A DNA stretch of 64,000 nt from Streptosporangium subroseum. Its GTDB lineage: Bacteria > Actinomycetota > Actinomycetes > Streptosporangiales > Streptosporangiaceae. Below the pieces are notes generated by a model. That model saw only the letters and a program-made list of their open reading frames with translations. It ran no database searches and was not told where the DNA came from. Location of the stretch: contig NZ_FZOD01000027.1 in the NCBI RefSeq assembly GCF_900188345.1, positions 43,221-107,220 on the forward strand. The letters run 5' to 3'. Both the position numbers and the translations under genes were made by a program. Of the stretch, positions 8,584 through 20,288 are shown one piece after another (position 1 is the first letter of the stretch; each line of letters opens with the position of its first letter).

Positions 8584-8620
8584 GGCGGGGAAGCAGCCCT
8601 TCAGGGGAAGCGTGTGTAGG

Positions 8621-8662
8621 TTAGGCACGCCTAATGTAACTCATTTGGTAAGGCTTGCCTAT
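8621..8662 (-). promoter_or_regulatory. Two tandem DtxR/IdeR-type iron boxes
   Basis: TTAGGC-AC-GCCTAA at 8621-8634 is a perfect palindrome, and TAAGGC-TT-GCCTAT at 8649-8662 is a near-perfect one, centre to centre 28 bp. Both match the core of the iron box recognised by DtxR/IdeR. They lie 38-79 bp before bfd. In mycobacteria, tandem boxes upstream of bacterioferritin genes mediate activation by IdeR with iron; the same sense of control here is inference. Confidence 0.75.
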
Positions 8663-8720
8663 GTGTGCTGCGACACACGACCTCGACGCGCTCACACCCT
8701 CCGCGCTTCCCCGCCGGACG

Positions 8721-9338
8721 TCAGTGCCCTCTGGCCAGCCATTCCTCCAGGTGCTTGGCCTCCTCGGCGATCAGGGTGGAGTCTCCGTGCCCCGTGTGCA
8801 CGGCCGTCTCCCCCGGCAGGGTCAGCAACCGCTCCCGGATCGAGTCGATGATCGTCTCGAACGAGGAGAAGGACCTGCCGGTCGCGCCGGGGCCGCCCTT
8901 GAACAGGGTGTCGCCGCCGAAGACCGCGCCGATCCCGTGGGAGTACAGGCAGACGGCGCCCGGAGCGTGACCGGGCGTGTGCAGCACGGTCAGCTCGACC
9001 CCGCCCACGACGAGCACCTGGCCGTCCTTCAGCGGGGTGTACGGCCGGTCGGGGTAGACCATGTCCCACAGGACCTGGTCGGCCGGATGGAGCAGGATCG
9101 GCGCGTCCACCCGCTCGGCGAGCTCGGCCGCCGCGTTGATGTGGTCGTTGTGCGCGTGGGTGCAGACGATCGCCTTGACCACACGGTCACCGACCCGGTC
9201 GGCGATGGCCTCGACGTCGTGCGCCGCGTCGATGACGATGACCTCGCGCGCGGAGCCGACGAGCCAGACGTTGTTCTCGACGTCCCAGGTCCCGCCGTCC
9301 AGCGAGAACGTTCCCGAGGTGACGACCTTGTCGATCAC
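8721..9338 (-). CDS. MBL-fold hydrolase, probable S-formylmycothiol hydrolase
   Basis: A 205-residue metallo-beta-lactamase-fold enzyme with the metal motif THAHNDH (H61, H63, D65, H66), the later histidines in HTPGHAPG and the GGDTLFKGG aspartate. Its start overlaps the stop of the S-(hydroxymethyl)mycothiol dehydrogenase gene by 4 bases, so the two are translationally coupled. That neighbour would yield S-formylmycothiol, so hydrolysis of that thioester to formate and mycothiol is the likely role. This is inferred from context and from hydroxyacylglutathione-hydrolase-like features. Confidence 0.85.
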   Translation of the reverse strand: MIDKVVTSGTFSLDGGTWDVENNVWLVGSAREVIVIDAAHDVEAIADRVGDRVVKAIVCTHAHNDHINAAAELAERVDAPILLHPADQVLWDMVYPDRPYTPLKDGQVLVVGGVELTVLHTPGHAPGAVCLYSHGIGAVFGGDTLFKGGPGATGRSFSSFETIIDSIRERLLTLPGETAVHTGHGDSTLIAEEAKHLEEWLARGH

Positions 9339-10429
9339 AGGACCACCACCGAACGGAGGACCTCGCCGGCGTGCATCTTGGTGAAGGCCTCCTCGATGTC
9401 GCCCAGGCCGATCGTCTCGGAGACGAAGCGCTCCAGGTCCAGCCGCCCCTGGAGGTAGAGGTCGATGAGCATGGGGAAGTCACGGCTGGGCAGGCAGTCG
9501 CCGTACCAGGAGGACTTCAGCGAGCCACCGCGGCCGAAGACGTCCAGCAGCGGCAGCTCCAGCGTCATCTCCGGGGTGGGCACCCCGACCAGGACCACGG
9601 TTCCGGCCAGGTCGCGGGCGTAGAAGGCCTGCTTGTAGGTCTCCGGGCGGCCGACCGCCTCGATCACCACGTCCGCGCCGTTGCCGCCGGTGAGCTCCTT
9701 GATCGCCTCCACCGCGTCGGAGGTGCGGGAGTTGATCGTGTGGGTGGCGCCGAACTCCTTGGCCCAGGCGAGCTTCCGGTCGTCCACGTCCACTGCGATG
9801 ATCTTCGAGGCGCCCGCCAGCCAGGAGCCGTGGATGGCCGCGTCACCGACGCCGCCGCAGCCGATGACGGCCACGCTGTCGCCCCGGGTCACGCCGCCGG
9901 TGTTGATGGCCGCGCCGATGCCCGCCATCACGCCGCAGCCGAGCAGGCCCGCCACCGTCGCGGGGGCCGCCGGGTTCACCTTGGTGCACTGACCGGCCGC
10001 GACCAGGGTCTTCTCGGCGAAGGCGCCGATGCCGAGGGCCGGGGAGAGCGGCGTTCCGTCCTCCAGGGTCATCTTCTGAGTGGCGTTGTGGGTGTTGAAG
10101 CAGTACCACGGACGCCCACGCCGGCAGGCGCGGCAGTCACCGCAGACCGCACGCCAGTTCAGGATCACGTAGTCGCCCGGGGCCACATCCGTGACGCCCT
10201 CACCGACGGCCTCGACCACTCCCGCGGCCTCGTGACCGAGCAGGAAGGGGAAGTCGTCGTTGATCCCGCCCTCGCGGTAGTGCAGGTCCGTGTGGCAGAC
10301 GCCGCAGGCCTGAACGTTCACCACCGCCTCGCCGGGACCGGGATCCGGCACGTGAATCGTCTCCAGGGAGACGGGCTCACCCTTGCCACGTGCGATCACG
10401 CCTTGCACGGTGTACGGCATGTCCTGCAC
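9335..10429 (-). CDS. mscR: S-(hydroxymethyl)mycothiol dehydrogenase
   Basis: A 364-residue zinc-dependent alcohol dehydrogenase of the class III type specific for actinobacteria. The catalytic-zinc segment GVCHTDLHYREGG, GHEAAGVVEAVG, the structural-zinc cysteines CGDCRACRRGRPWYC, and the Rossmann loop GCGGVGDAAIHGSWLAGA are intact. It oxidises the adduct of formaldehyde and mycothiol using NAD, detoxifying formaldehyde in a mycothiol-producing organism. Downstream and overlapping by 4 bases is the MBL hydrolase that would finish the path. An alternative start four codons in (MPYTVQGV) is equally plausible. Confidence 0.93.
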   Translation of the reverse strand: MQDMPYTVQGVIARGKGEPVSLETIHVPDPGPGEAVVNVQACGVCHTDLHYREGGINDDFPFLLGHEAAGVVEAVGEGVTDVAPGDYVILNWRAVCGDCRACRRGRPWYCFNTHNATQKMTLEDGTPLSPALGIGAFAEKTLVAAGQCTKVNPAAPATVAGLLGCGVMAGIGAAINTGGVTRGDSVAVIGCGGVGDAAIHGSWLAGASKIIAVDVDDRKLAWAKEFGATHTINSRTSDAVEAIKELTGGNGADVVIEAVGRPETYKQAFYARDLAGTVVLVGVPTPEMTLELPLLDVFGRGGSLKSSWYGDCLPSRDFPMLIDLYLQGRLDLERFVSETIGLGDIEEAFTKMHAGEVLRSVVVL

Positions 10430-10593
10430 CTCATCTAACGTTTGAGCTCGGTTACCGGTCGAACAGTTTCAGATCATGCCCCATCTTCGGAATGCCCTGC
10501 TTCCACAGATGTAGCTCATTAGAGTGTGGGGGTTTGTCCCTCCGGGGCGCGCACTGTCTCAATGCACAACCCTGCCTCAACGCACGGCCCGCC

Positions 10594-11595
10594 TCAAGGC
10601 TTGCCGGCCCCGCGGAGCACGTAGGGCTGCACGAACCCGATGCCGCGGGCCGGCCGCCTGCGCAGGCGGCCCACCTCGACGTCCGGCACGTCCACGAGAC
10701 CGTCGGCCAGCTCGCTGTCGACGATGATCGTGCCCGGGCGGGCGATGGCCGTCAGCCGGGCCGCCAGGTTGACCGTGGTCCCGAAGACGTCTCCCATGAT
10801 CGGCAGCACCTGACCGTAGGCCAGCCCGATCCGCACCTCCGGCCCCTCCCTCCTGCTCGCGGCGACGAGGCCCAGCGCGATCATCGCGGCCGCCCGCGGG
10901 TCTGCGGCGGTGAACAACACCTCGTCGCCGAGCGTCTTGACCAGCCGCCCCCCGTGCTTGGCGACCACGTCCGAGGCCCGGGACTCGAACCCCTCGACCA
11001 GCTCGGCCAGGCCCCGCTCATCCAGCTCGCGGGAGACCCTGGTGAAGGAGACCAGGTCGGCGAAGCCCACCGCGAGGGTGAGCCTGGTGGGCACGATCTC
11101 CTGGGTGATGTCGGTGTTGGCCAGCAGGCGGATCCCGGCGGCGGCCAGCTGGGCCCGCCACACATGGACCAGCACCTGCTCGAGGTCGGGGAGCAGCCGC
11201 CGCGAGGTCTCCATGATCGCCGTCAGGTCCGCGTCGTTGGGCGGCCTGCCGGGATCGAGCATGGCGCCGATGATGATTTCGGCCTGCCACTGCGCGAGCC
11301 TGGCCGTCGTCTGGCCGAGCGCCCTCGTCATCCGGATGATCGTCTGGTCGTTCAGCAACCCGGCGTCCATCATCGCCCGGACCCGCTTGAGCGCGGCCAC
11401 ATCCGCGTCGGTGAAGGCCACGGCGTCATCGGGCAGGGTGGCGAACCCGAGGGCACGCCAGATCCGCTCGGCGAGATCCTGCGAGACCTCGGCGAGCTGG
11501 GCCACCTGAAGCCGGGTGTAGAGAGGTGGAGAGCCGACGAAGAGGCGTTCGATCTGCTCTGCCGTCGGACGCCCCGTCAATGCCTCTGGGCCCAT
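10594..11595 (-). CDS. Class III adenylate cyclase with N-terminal regulatory domain
   Basis: A 333-residue soluble cyclase. Residues 1 to about 155 are helical and resemble the autoinhibitory domain of mycobacterial cyclases such as Rv1264. The catalytic domain follows, with the first metal aspartate in GFADLVSFT, the purine-selecting lysine in LVKTLGDEVLF together with the second metal aspartate, and the transition-state Asn and Arg in TVNLAARL. It therefore looks active and adenylate-specific. GGAGAAGGAG lies just before the ATG at 11595. No membrane segment is present. It probably makes cAMP in response to an internal cue such as pH; that cue is inferred from the family. Confidence 0.88.
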   Translation of the reverse strand: MGPEALTGRPTAEQIERLFVGSPPLYTRLQVAQLAEVSQDLAERIWRALGFATLPDDAVAFTDADVAALKRVRAMMDAGLLNDQTIIRMTRALGQTTARLAQWQAEIIIGAMLDPGRPPNDADLTAIMETSRRLLPDLEQVLVHVWRAQLAAAGIRLLANTDITQEIVPTRLTLAVGFADLVSFTRVSRELDERGLAELVEGFESRASDVVAKHGGRLVKTLGDEVLFTAADPRAAAMIALGLVAASRREGPEVRIGLAYGQVLPIMGDVFGTTVNLAARLTAIARPGTIIVDSELADGLVDVPDVEVGRLRRRPARGIGFVQPYVLRGAGKP

Positions 11596-11636
11596 CTTCT
11601 CCTTCTCCCCCGGCCCTGGAGGTCAGGCCGCATCGA

Positions 11637-12155
11637 TTATCGTCCGCCTCGCTCCGAGGGCTCGCCGTCCGTCGCGTCGTCCAGAGCACGGAACAGCTCG
11701 GCCCGTACGTCCTGGATCTGGGGGATGTCCCGCAGGATGATCTGGCCCTGCTCGGCCGCCGACTCGACGGTGAGCGTGCCGCAGCCGAGCATCCGCTCCA
11801 TCAGACTCTGGTCGGCGCTGACCGTGTTGACCTTGGTCATCGGGATGTCGTCGATGGACTTGTTCAGCACGCCCGTGCTGATCGTGAACCGGTGCGAGGT
11901 GAGCACGTACGAGGTGTTCTTCCACCGCAGGTACGGAACGAACGACCACACGGTCAGCAGTCCCACGGCGATCACGAACACCGCGATGGTCGCGTAGAAG
12001 TCATATTCGAAGGCGGGCATGAAGAAGATTACGGCACTGGACGCGACGATGATGAGAACCAGTGCGAGGGCGGGCACGATGAGGCGTTTCCAGTGAGGGT
12101 GGAACGACCGGATTCGTCGTTCCCCCTCTGTCATGTGGCGATCAGGGAGACTCAT
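11637..12155 (-). CDS. Membrane protein with bacterial PH domain
   Basis: A 172-residue protein with two adjacent hydrophobic helices at about 27-72 (LIVPALALVLIIVASSAVIFF and a following pair) and a bPH2/YdbS-like PH domain from about 75 (WKNTSYVLTSHRFTISTGV, DIPMTKVNTVS, GTLTVESA, LRDIPQIQDVR). Such proteins sit in the membrane with the PH domain in the cytoplasm; no biochemical activity is established for this group. It lies 41 bp downstream of no obvious partner and is co-oriented with the cyclase gene. Confidence 0.8.
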   Translation of the reverse strand: MSLPDRHMTEGERRIRSFHPHWKRLIVPALALVLIIVASSAVIFFMPAFEYDFYATIAVFVIAVGLLTVWSFVPYLRWKNTSYVLTSHRFTISTGVLNKSIDDIPMTKVNTVSADQSLMERMLGCGTLTVESAAEQGQIILRDIPQIQDVRAELFRALDDATDGEPSERGGR

Positions 12156-12282
12156 GGGGCAAAGCGTGGCATGCCTGCGCGTCCCACGTCACGACTGCCT
12201 CCATCTCGTGGGTAACCGTTTCGCCGAATTCTTTCCTGGTTGCCCGCCCTTCCGGCCGGAACCGCTGACGGACGGCCCCGCG

Positions 12283-13107
12283 TCAAGGGGTGTGAGGGCG
12301 GACGTGCACGACGTCACCCGCGCTCAGCGTGTGCTCTTCCCCCTTGGACTCCACCAGCAGGCGACCGGAGTGGTCGATGCCGGTGGCCAGCCCGGTGAGC
12401 ACCCGCTCACCGGGTAGCTCCACCCGGACCTCACGGCCGATCGTCGCGCTGATCGCGAGGTAGGCGGCCCGCAGGCCACACGCGTCGGCGTCGCCGTGCG
12501 CCTCCGACCAGTCGCGGTAGTGGGTCTCGATCTCCCGCAGCACGGCCCGGATGAGCGGGTCGCGGTCGACGCAGGCGGCGTTCTCGATGACCAGCGAGGT
12601 GCCGGTCTCCACCGGCAGCTCCTCGGTGCGGAGGCTCACGTTGAGCCCGACACCCACGATCACCGCGCTGTCCACCCGCTCGGCGAGCACCCCCGCGAGC
12701 TTGCGCTCCCCGATGAGCAGGTCGTTCGGCCATTTCAGCCGGACGTCCACCTCGGCGACGTTGCGCACGGCCGACGCGACGGCCAGGCCGACGAGCAGCG
12801 GCAGCCAGCCCTGCTTGAGCGGGGGCGGGTCCGGGCGCAGGAGCACGGAGAAGGTCAGGCCCGAGCGCGGCGGAGCGCTCCAGACCCGGCCGAGCCTGCC
12901 GCGACCGGCGAACTGTGCCTCCGCGATGACGACGGCTCCCTGCCGGGCGCCGTCGCGGACGGCCTGCGCGAGGTCCGCGTTCGTCGAGCCGGTACGGCCG
13001 ACGACGGTGATGCCCGACCAGAGGCTTCCCGGGTGGACCAGGGCACGGGTGAGGGCGGCCTGCGACAGCGGCGGGCGATCAAGATCAGTAAAGGGCGAGT
13101 CGAGCAC
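12283..13107 (-). CDS. birA: Biotin--[acetyl-CoA-carboxylase] ligase
   Basis: A 274-residue group I biotin protein ligase lacking the DNA-binding HTH of E. coli BirA. It has the biotinyl-AMP loop GRGRLGRVWSAPP, the KWPNDLL motif, KLAGVLAE, GVGLNVS and a C-terminal SH3-like cap. It attaches biotin to carrier lysines; the evident substrate here is the EAMKM motif of the carboxylase alpha chain at 46.4-48.2 kb. The start is GTG at 13107. birA lies near accD/accE in mycobacteria too, so the neighbourhood looks ancestral but spread apart. Confidence 0.94.
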   Translation of the reverse strand: MLDSPFTDLDRPPLSQAALTRALVHPGSLWSGITVVGRTGSTNADLAQAVRDGARQGAVVIAEAQFAGRGRLGRVWSAPPRSGLTFSVLLRPDPPPLKQGWLPLLVGLAVASAVRNVAEVDVRLKWPNDLLIGERKLAGVLAERVDSAVIVGVGLNVSLRTEELPVETGTSLVIENAACVDRDPLIRAVLREIETHYRDWSEAHGDADACGLRAAYLAISATIGREVRVELPGERVLTGLATGIDHSGRLLVESKGEEHTLSAGDVVHVRPHTP

Positions 13108-13272
13108 TTAGCCATCTTGCCTCCCTTAACGACCCCCTGTTACCGAATTAAGGCAATGACCAGGGAATACTGTGACCGTAGTTGGAGATCACAGACAGAG
13201 CCGGACTTTTCGGACCACTGATGGGTTGGGAAGGAAACCAAGACCTATCCGGGTGATCGGCCGATCGGGAAG

Positions 13273-14340
13273 ATGGACACCATGAGCGAACGCCTTGACC
13301 CACGTGACCGGGCCGGTCGGAAGCCCGCCGAGCCGGCCGAGCGGACCGGGTCCGTCAAGCGGGCCGGGCCCGCCGGACCGTTCGAGCTGGACGAGCTGGA
13401 CGTACCCGTCACGCAGAACGAGCTCGCCGAACCGTTCGAGATGGATGAGATGGACGAGCTGCTCAAACTGGTCGAGCGGGCCGGTCCCGTCGAGCGGGCC
13501 GGTCCTCCGAGGCCGGGGGCCACCACCCGGACCCGGGTCACGGAGGTGACCCCCGGAGCGGTCAGGGAACGCCGTGACGACCTGGCGACCGAGGAGCCAC
13601 TGGAGATCCGCATCCAGGCGGGCGACGCCCGGCGGACGGTCGCGATCACCATGCGGACCCCCGGTCACGACTTCGAGCTGGCGGCCGGTTTCCTGTACGG
13701 CGAGGGCATGGTCACGTCCGGCGGCATCGACAGGATCGGCTACTGCACCGACGAGGACGTCACGCCCGAGGCACGCTACAACATCGTGACGGTGCGGCTG
13801 CATGGGGAACTGCCCGACCTGCCCGCCCTCGACAGGCACTTCATGACGTCGAGCGCCTGCGGAGTCTGCGGCACGGCCAGCCTCGAGGCCCTGCACGACC
13901 GCTGCTCCCCGCTGCCGCCCCAGGAGGGCCTGCGCGTCTCCCCCGACATCCTGTACGGCCTGCCACGGCGGCTCAGGGAGGGTCAGGGGGTGTTCGGCAA
14001 GACGGGGGGCCTGCACGCGGCGGGGCTGTTCACCCCGGACGGCGAGCTCCTGGCGCTCCGCGAGGACGTGGGACGGCACAACGCGGTGGACAAGCTGGTC
14101 GGCTGGGCCCTGATGGGCGAGAGGCTGCCGCTGGGCGGGCACATCCTGATGGTGAGCGGGCGGAGCAGCTACGAGATCATGCAGAAGGCCCTCACCGCGG
14201 GCCTGCCGATCGTCTGCGCGGTCTCCGCGCCCTCCTCCCTGGCCGTGGATCTGGCCAGGGATTTCGGGATGACGCTGGTCGGTTTCCTGCGTGACGAGCG
14301 CTTCAACATCTACTCGTCCCCGGAGCGGATCGTCACCTGA
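13273..14340 (+). CDS. fdhD: FdhD, formate dehydrogenase sulfurtransferase, with long N-terminal extension
   Basis: FdhD hands sulfur from a cysteine desulfurase to the molybdenum cofactor of formate dehydrogenase. The conserved core starts near residue 95 (EPLEIRI), with FELAAGFLYGEG, the CxxC of SSACGVCGTAS, KTGGLHAAG, REDVGRHNAVDK and SGRSSYEI all intact. At 355 residues it is about 70-80 longer than usual. The extra N-terminus is acidic and internally repetitive (FELDELD / FEMDEMD, then ERAGPVERAGPP) and shows no known domain. The start may be ATG 13273 or 13282; the latter has the better-placed GGAAG. No formate dehydrogenase is in the window. Confidence 0.9.
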   Translation: MDTMSERLDPRDRAGRKPAEPAERTGSVKRAGPAGPFELDELDVPVTQNELAEPFEMDEMDELLKLVERAGPVERAGPPRPGATTRTRVTEVTPGAVRERRDDLATEEPLEIRIQAGDARRTVAITMRTPGHDFELAAGFLYGEGMVTSGGIDRIGYCTDEDVTPEARYNIVTVRLHGELPDLPALDRHFMTSSACGVCGTASLEALHDRCSPLPPQEGLRVSPDILYGLPRRLREGQGVFGKTGGLHAAGLFTPDGELLALREDVGRHNAVDKLVGWALMGERLPLGGHILMVSGRSSYEIMQKALTAGLPIVCAVSAPSSLAVDLARDFGMTLVGFLRDERFNIYSSPERIVT

Positions 14341-14379
14341 GCCGTCCACCCGGCTCCGGAGAGCGCCGGGAGCGTGGTT

Positions 14380-14841
14380 TCAGCCGTCGAGCCGCTTCGT
14401 CATGAAGACCACGTCACGCGGGCCGGACCGGCGGCGTTCGGTGATCTCGTAGCCGAGGCGCCCGTACAGCGCGATGTTCGGCTCCATCAGGGCGTTGGTG
14501 TACAGCCGCAGCGCCCCCAGGCCCGCCGTACGGGCCTGGGCCTCGGCGAAGGCCAAGAGCGCCCTGCCCAGTCCCTGACCGTGGCGGTCGGGGGCCACGG
14601 CGACGTTGTCCACCAGCAGCACGCCGTCCTCGGGGACCAGCACGATGAGCCCGGCGACGCCCTCGTCCTCCAGCAGGTGGACGTGACCGGCCGCGATCCG
14701 CGCGGCGTAGTCGTCGTCCATCGGCTTGGGCCGGATGCCGATCAGCTCCGCCCACGGCCGGTAGGCCGCCTCGACGATCCCCTCGACGACGGGCCGGTCG
14801 CCGGGAACGGCGAGGCGGATCGTCCGGGATTCTCCGGTCAT
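14380..14841 (-). CDS. GNAT family N-acetyltransferase
   Basis: A 153-residue acetyltransferase with the acetyl-CoA loop VAPDRHGQGLGRALL, preceded by VDNVAVAP and followed by LRLYTN and the LYGRLGYEITERR end typical of the fold. I chose ATG 14841 (MTGESRTIRLAVPG), preceded by AGGTGA, over an upstream ATG at 14928 that would add residues unlike the family. The substrate cannot be told. It runs convergent with fdhD. Confidence 0.85.
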   Translation of the reverse strand: MTGESRTIRLAVPGDRPVVEGIVEAAYRPWAELIGIRPKPMDDDYAARIAAGHVHLLEDEGVAGLIVLVPEDGVLLVDNVAVAPDRHGQGLGRALLAFAEAQARTAGLGALRLYTNALMEPNIALYGRLGYEITERRRSGPRDVVFMTKRLDG

Positions 14842-14964
14842 CCGGTCACCTGGCCCTCCGTCGTCATCCGATCGCCCCGTGTTCTGCGGCCACCCGGCGA
14901 CCCCGCCACCCTCCGGCCCGCGGAGCACCGGGTTTCGCGGTCACGAGTCACCGGATGGCATCCG

Positions 14965-17598
<2,634 letters not shown>

Positions 17599-17663
17599 GC
17601 CCGTCAGCGTACCTAGTCCGTTTTCTCCAGCGGAGACCGGTCTCACCCATTGGACTAGACCAT

Positions 17664-19430
17664 TCAGCTCGAGTGCGCGACGGCCCCCAGGATCTGGGGA
17701 TATCGCCTGAACGCCGCGTTTCCGGCGATCCGGCGACCACCCCAGGAGATCAGCAGACCGTACGGCACCGCCAGCACGCTGACCCAGGGAAGACCGAGCA
17801 GTACGGGCAGCGCGATCGGCAACGCCACCAGGGCGCCGCCGATCAACGCGCCGAACGACGCCAGGAAGGCGATGCCGCCCTGCCCCGGCGCCGCGCCGGT
17901 GAAGGCATTGAGCCGCTCGGGCACGGTGTACGGCAGGAACACGCTGGTCAGCGCGCCCGTGCCGAGCCCGACACCGAGGATGCCCCAGGCCGCGAGGGCC
18001 CCGGGAACGGCCCACAGGAGGTCGCCTGCCAGGAGTGCGGCGACCACGGCGATCAGGGCGAGCAGCGGGGCCGCGATGGTCGCGACGGCCAGGTGCCGCC
18101 CGGCGAGGTCGGTCCGCCAGTCCCGCTCGGTGCCGTAGACCACGGAGTTCATCCACAGCGAGCGGCCGTCGATGCCGAACGCGTTGGCCGACTGCAGGCC
18201 GATCAGCACCCCGCCGATGCACGCCGGGGCGATCGCCAGGGCGATGCTTCCGGTTCCGGTCTGGTCGCGGCTCAGGGAGAAGGCCATGACGCCGGTGACC
18301 GCGATGGCGGCGAACCAGCCGACCCGGCCCCGGGGGTCGCGGCGGGCGTACTTGAGCTCCTTGGTGACGACCGCGGCGAGCGGGCCGTCGGGCAGCACCC
18401 GGGCCAGCAGTCCCTTGGAGTTTCTGACCGAGGCGCCCTCGGTGGAGGCGTCCGCCGAGACCAGGGCCCTGCGGAGCGCCATGATCCAGAGTCGGCCGAT
18501 CACGGCGACCAGGACGGCAAGGACGGCCAGTTCGACGACCGCCGTGACACCGCCGTCGGCGATGGCGTGCGCTGCCATGCCCGGCGGGGTCCAGCGCAGC
18601 ACCGAGGCACCGCCGTGCAACAGGGCCACCGGGTCACCCGACGTGCCGCCGTTGAGCAGCAGGTTGGGAAGCTGGGCCGCCAGGACGAAGAAGACCACCG
18701 AGACGGCGAGCACGTCCCTGCCCCTGCGGGTGCGCAGGATTCCGGACAGTGCCGTGGTGACCAGCCGGGAGGTGACGATGCAGAGCGCGAACAGCAGCAG
18801 CACCGCGACGACGCCCAGCAGCACGCCGCCGATGCCGGTGGCCAGGCCGGCGATCGCCCCGATCATGATGATCAGCGTGGCGATCGGCCAGACGCCGGTG
18901 ATCGAGGTGGCGAACATGCCCACCGCGAGCTGACCGGTCCGCAGCGGGAACAGCGACAGCCTCGACGGGTCGAGCGTGTCGTCCAGGCCGAACGCCAGCA
19001 GCGGGGTGAGCGTCCAGCCCACCAGGAAAACGGTGAACAGCACGATCCCGACGTCGAGGGCGACGTCCTCCGGCGCCAGGCGGAGCGACGCCATCAGGAA
19101 GAATCCCAGGGTCGCCACGGCGATCGCGGCGACGAGGGTGAAGACGAACCCGAGCACGCGGGAGGTGCTGCCCCGCAGGTTCCCGGCGATGAGGCGGAGC
19201 TTGAGCCGGACGAACACCGAGGGGCCCACCCGTACGGTCTCGATCCCACCACCGCCCGGCTCCGCCGTGCTCCCGCCGGCCGGCCTCGCGGCACCTCCGC
19301 CATCCGGCTCCGCCGTACTCCCGCCGTCCGATAAGCCCGCGCTCATTCCGCCGCCCCGTCCCGCTGCGCTCTCGTCGCTCTCGTCTCCAGCCTGCCCCGC
19401 CGCGTTCACCTCGAGGTCGCGCCCAGCCAT
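17664..19430 (-). CDS. ABC transporter permease, multi-spanning
   Basis: A 588-residue membrane protein with about ten to twelve hydrophobic helices (for example FVFTLVAAIAVATLGFFLM, IATLIIMIGAIAGLATGIGG, LGVVAVLLLFALCIVTS). The first 65 residues are soluble, rich in Gly, Ser and Pro, and contain a duplicated GGSTAEP(D/G)GGG motif. ATG 19430 overlaps the end of the ATPase gene by 25 bases, so the two form a coupled operon. It is the membrane half of an ABC-2-like exporter; cargo unknown. Confidence 0.82.
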   Translation of the reverse strand: MAGRDLEVNAAGQAGDESDESAAGRGGGMSAGLSDGGSTAEPDGGGAARPAGGSTAEPGGGGIETVRVGPSVFVRLKLRLIAGNLRGSTSRVLGFVFTLVAAIAVATLGFFLMASLRLAPEDVALDVGIVLFTVFLVGWTLTPLLAFGLDDTLDPSRLSLFPLRTGQLAVGMFATSITGVWPIATLIIMIGAIAGLATGIGGVLLGVVAVLLLFALCIVTSRLVTTALSGILRTRRGRDVLAVSVVFFVLAAQLPNLLLNGGTSGDPVALLHGGASVLRWTPPGMAAHAIADGGVTAVVELAVLAVLVAVIGRLWIMALRRALVSADASTEGASVRNSKGLLARVLPDGPLAAVVTKELKYARRDPRGRVGWFAAIAVTGVMAFSLSRDQTGTGSIALAIAPACIGGVLIGLQSANAFGIDGRSLWMNSVVYGTERDWRTDLAGRHLAVATIAAPLLALIAVVAALLAGDLLWAVPGALAAWGILGVGLGTGALTSVFLPYTVPERLNAFTGAAPGQGGIAFLASFGALIGGALVALPIALPVLLGLPWVSVLAVPYGLLISWGGRRIAGNAAFRRYPQILGAVAHSS

Positions 19431-20182
19431 GACAGGCCCTCCTCTCCGCCGCCGTCGCGCACCCCGACCAGGCCGAGGAAGGCCTCGTTGAGGCTCCGGC
19501 CCGCCCGGACCGTCTCCAGCGGGCCCTGGGCGACGATCTGGCCCCGGTTCATCACCGAGACCCAGTCGCACAGACGCTCGACGAGCTCCATGACGTGGCT
19601 GGAGAAGATGACGGTCGATCCTGAGGCGGTGTAGCGCTGGAGCACCTCGACCAGTGTGTTGGCGCTGACCGGGTCGACCCCTTCGAACGGCTCGTCCAGA
19701 AAGAGCACCTTGGGGTTGTGCAGCAGCGCGGCGGCCAGGCCGATCTTCTTGCGCATACCGGTGGAGTAGTCGATGACGAGCTTGTCGGCCGCCTCCGTCA
19801 GGTCCATGATCTTCAGCAGCCCCTCGGCCCGCTGCTCCACCTCCGCCCTGGGGATGCCCCGGAGCTGACCGTTGTAGGACAGCAGTTCCCTGCCCGACAA
19901 CCGTTCGAACAGGCGCAGGCCCTCGGGGAGCACGCCGATGCGACTCTTGATCACGACCTGGTCGCGCCAGACGTCGACGCCGTCGATGTGGATGAGGCCG
20001 CCGTCGGGACGGAGGAGGCCGGTGACCATGCTGAGCGTGGTGGTCTTGCCCGCGCCGTTCGGGCCGACCAGCCCGGCGAAACTGCCCTGCGGCACGATGA
20101 GATCGACACCTCCGACGGCCGTCTGCTGCCCGAATCTCTTGAACAGTCCCTGCGTGCGTACGGCTTCGACGATGTCCGCCAT
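19406..20182 (-). CDS. ABC transporter ATP-binding protein
   Basis: A 258-residue ATPase with Walker A GPNGAGKTTTLSM, a Q-loop, the signature YSTGMRKKIGLAAAL, Walker B VLFLDEPFEGVDP and the switch histidine in IFSSHVMEL. It resembles drug- or lipid-export ATPases of the CcmA/DrrA type. The start is ATG 20182 (MADIVEAVRTQGLFKRFG), preceded by GGAGAG. It is coupled to the permease gene downstream and divergent from pccB. Confidence 0.93.
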   Translation of the reverse strand: MADIVEAVRTQGLFKRFGQQTAVGGVDLIVPQGSFAGLVGPNGAGKTTTLSMVTGLLRPDGGLIHIDGVDVWRDQVVIKSRIGVLPEGLRLFERLSGRELLSYNGQLRGIPRAEVEQRAEGLLKIMDLTEAADKLVIDYSTGMRKKIGLAAALLHNPKVLFLDEPFEGVDPVSANTLVEVLQRYTASGSTVIFSSHVMELVERLCDWVSVMNRGQIVAQGPLETVRAGRSLNEAFLGLVGVRDGGGEEGLSWLGATSR

Positions 20183-20288
20183 GGCATCTACTCTCCAGAA
20201 TCGCCCGTTACTGATGAGATGTCCCCCCGGCGAAACGAACGACCTCCCCTGATAGTTCTCCATGTCAGCAGACGGTTACCCTGCTTGG

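Noticed and set aside
8404..8628. Longer bfd start at 8628
   Set aside because: It would place the start codon inside the iron box and add 15 residues absent from Bfd proteins.
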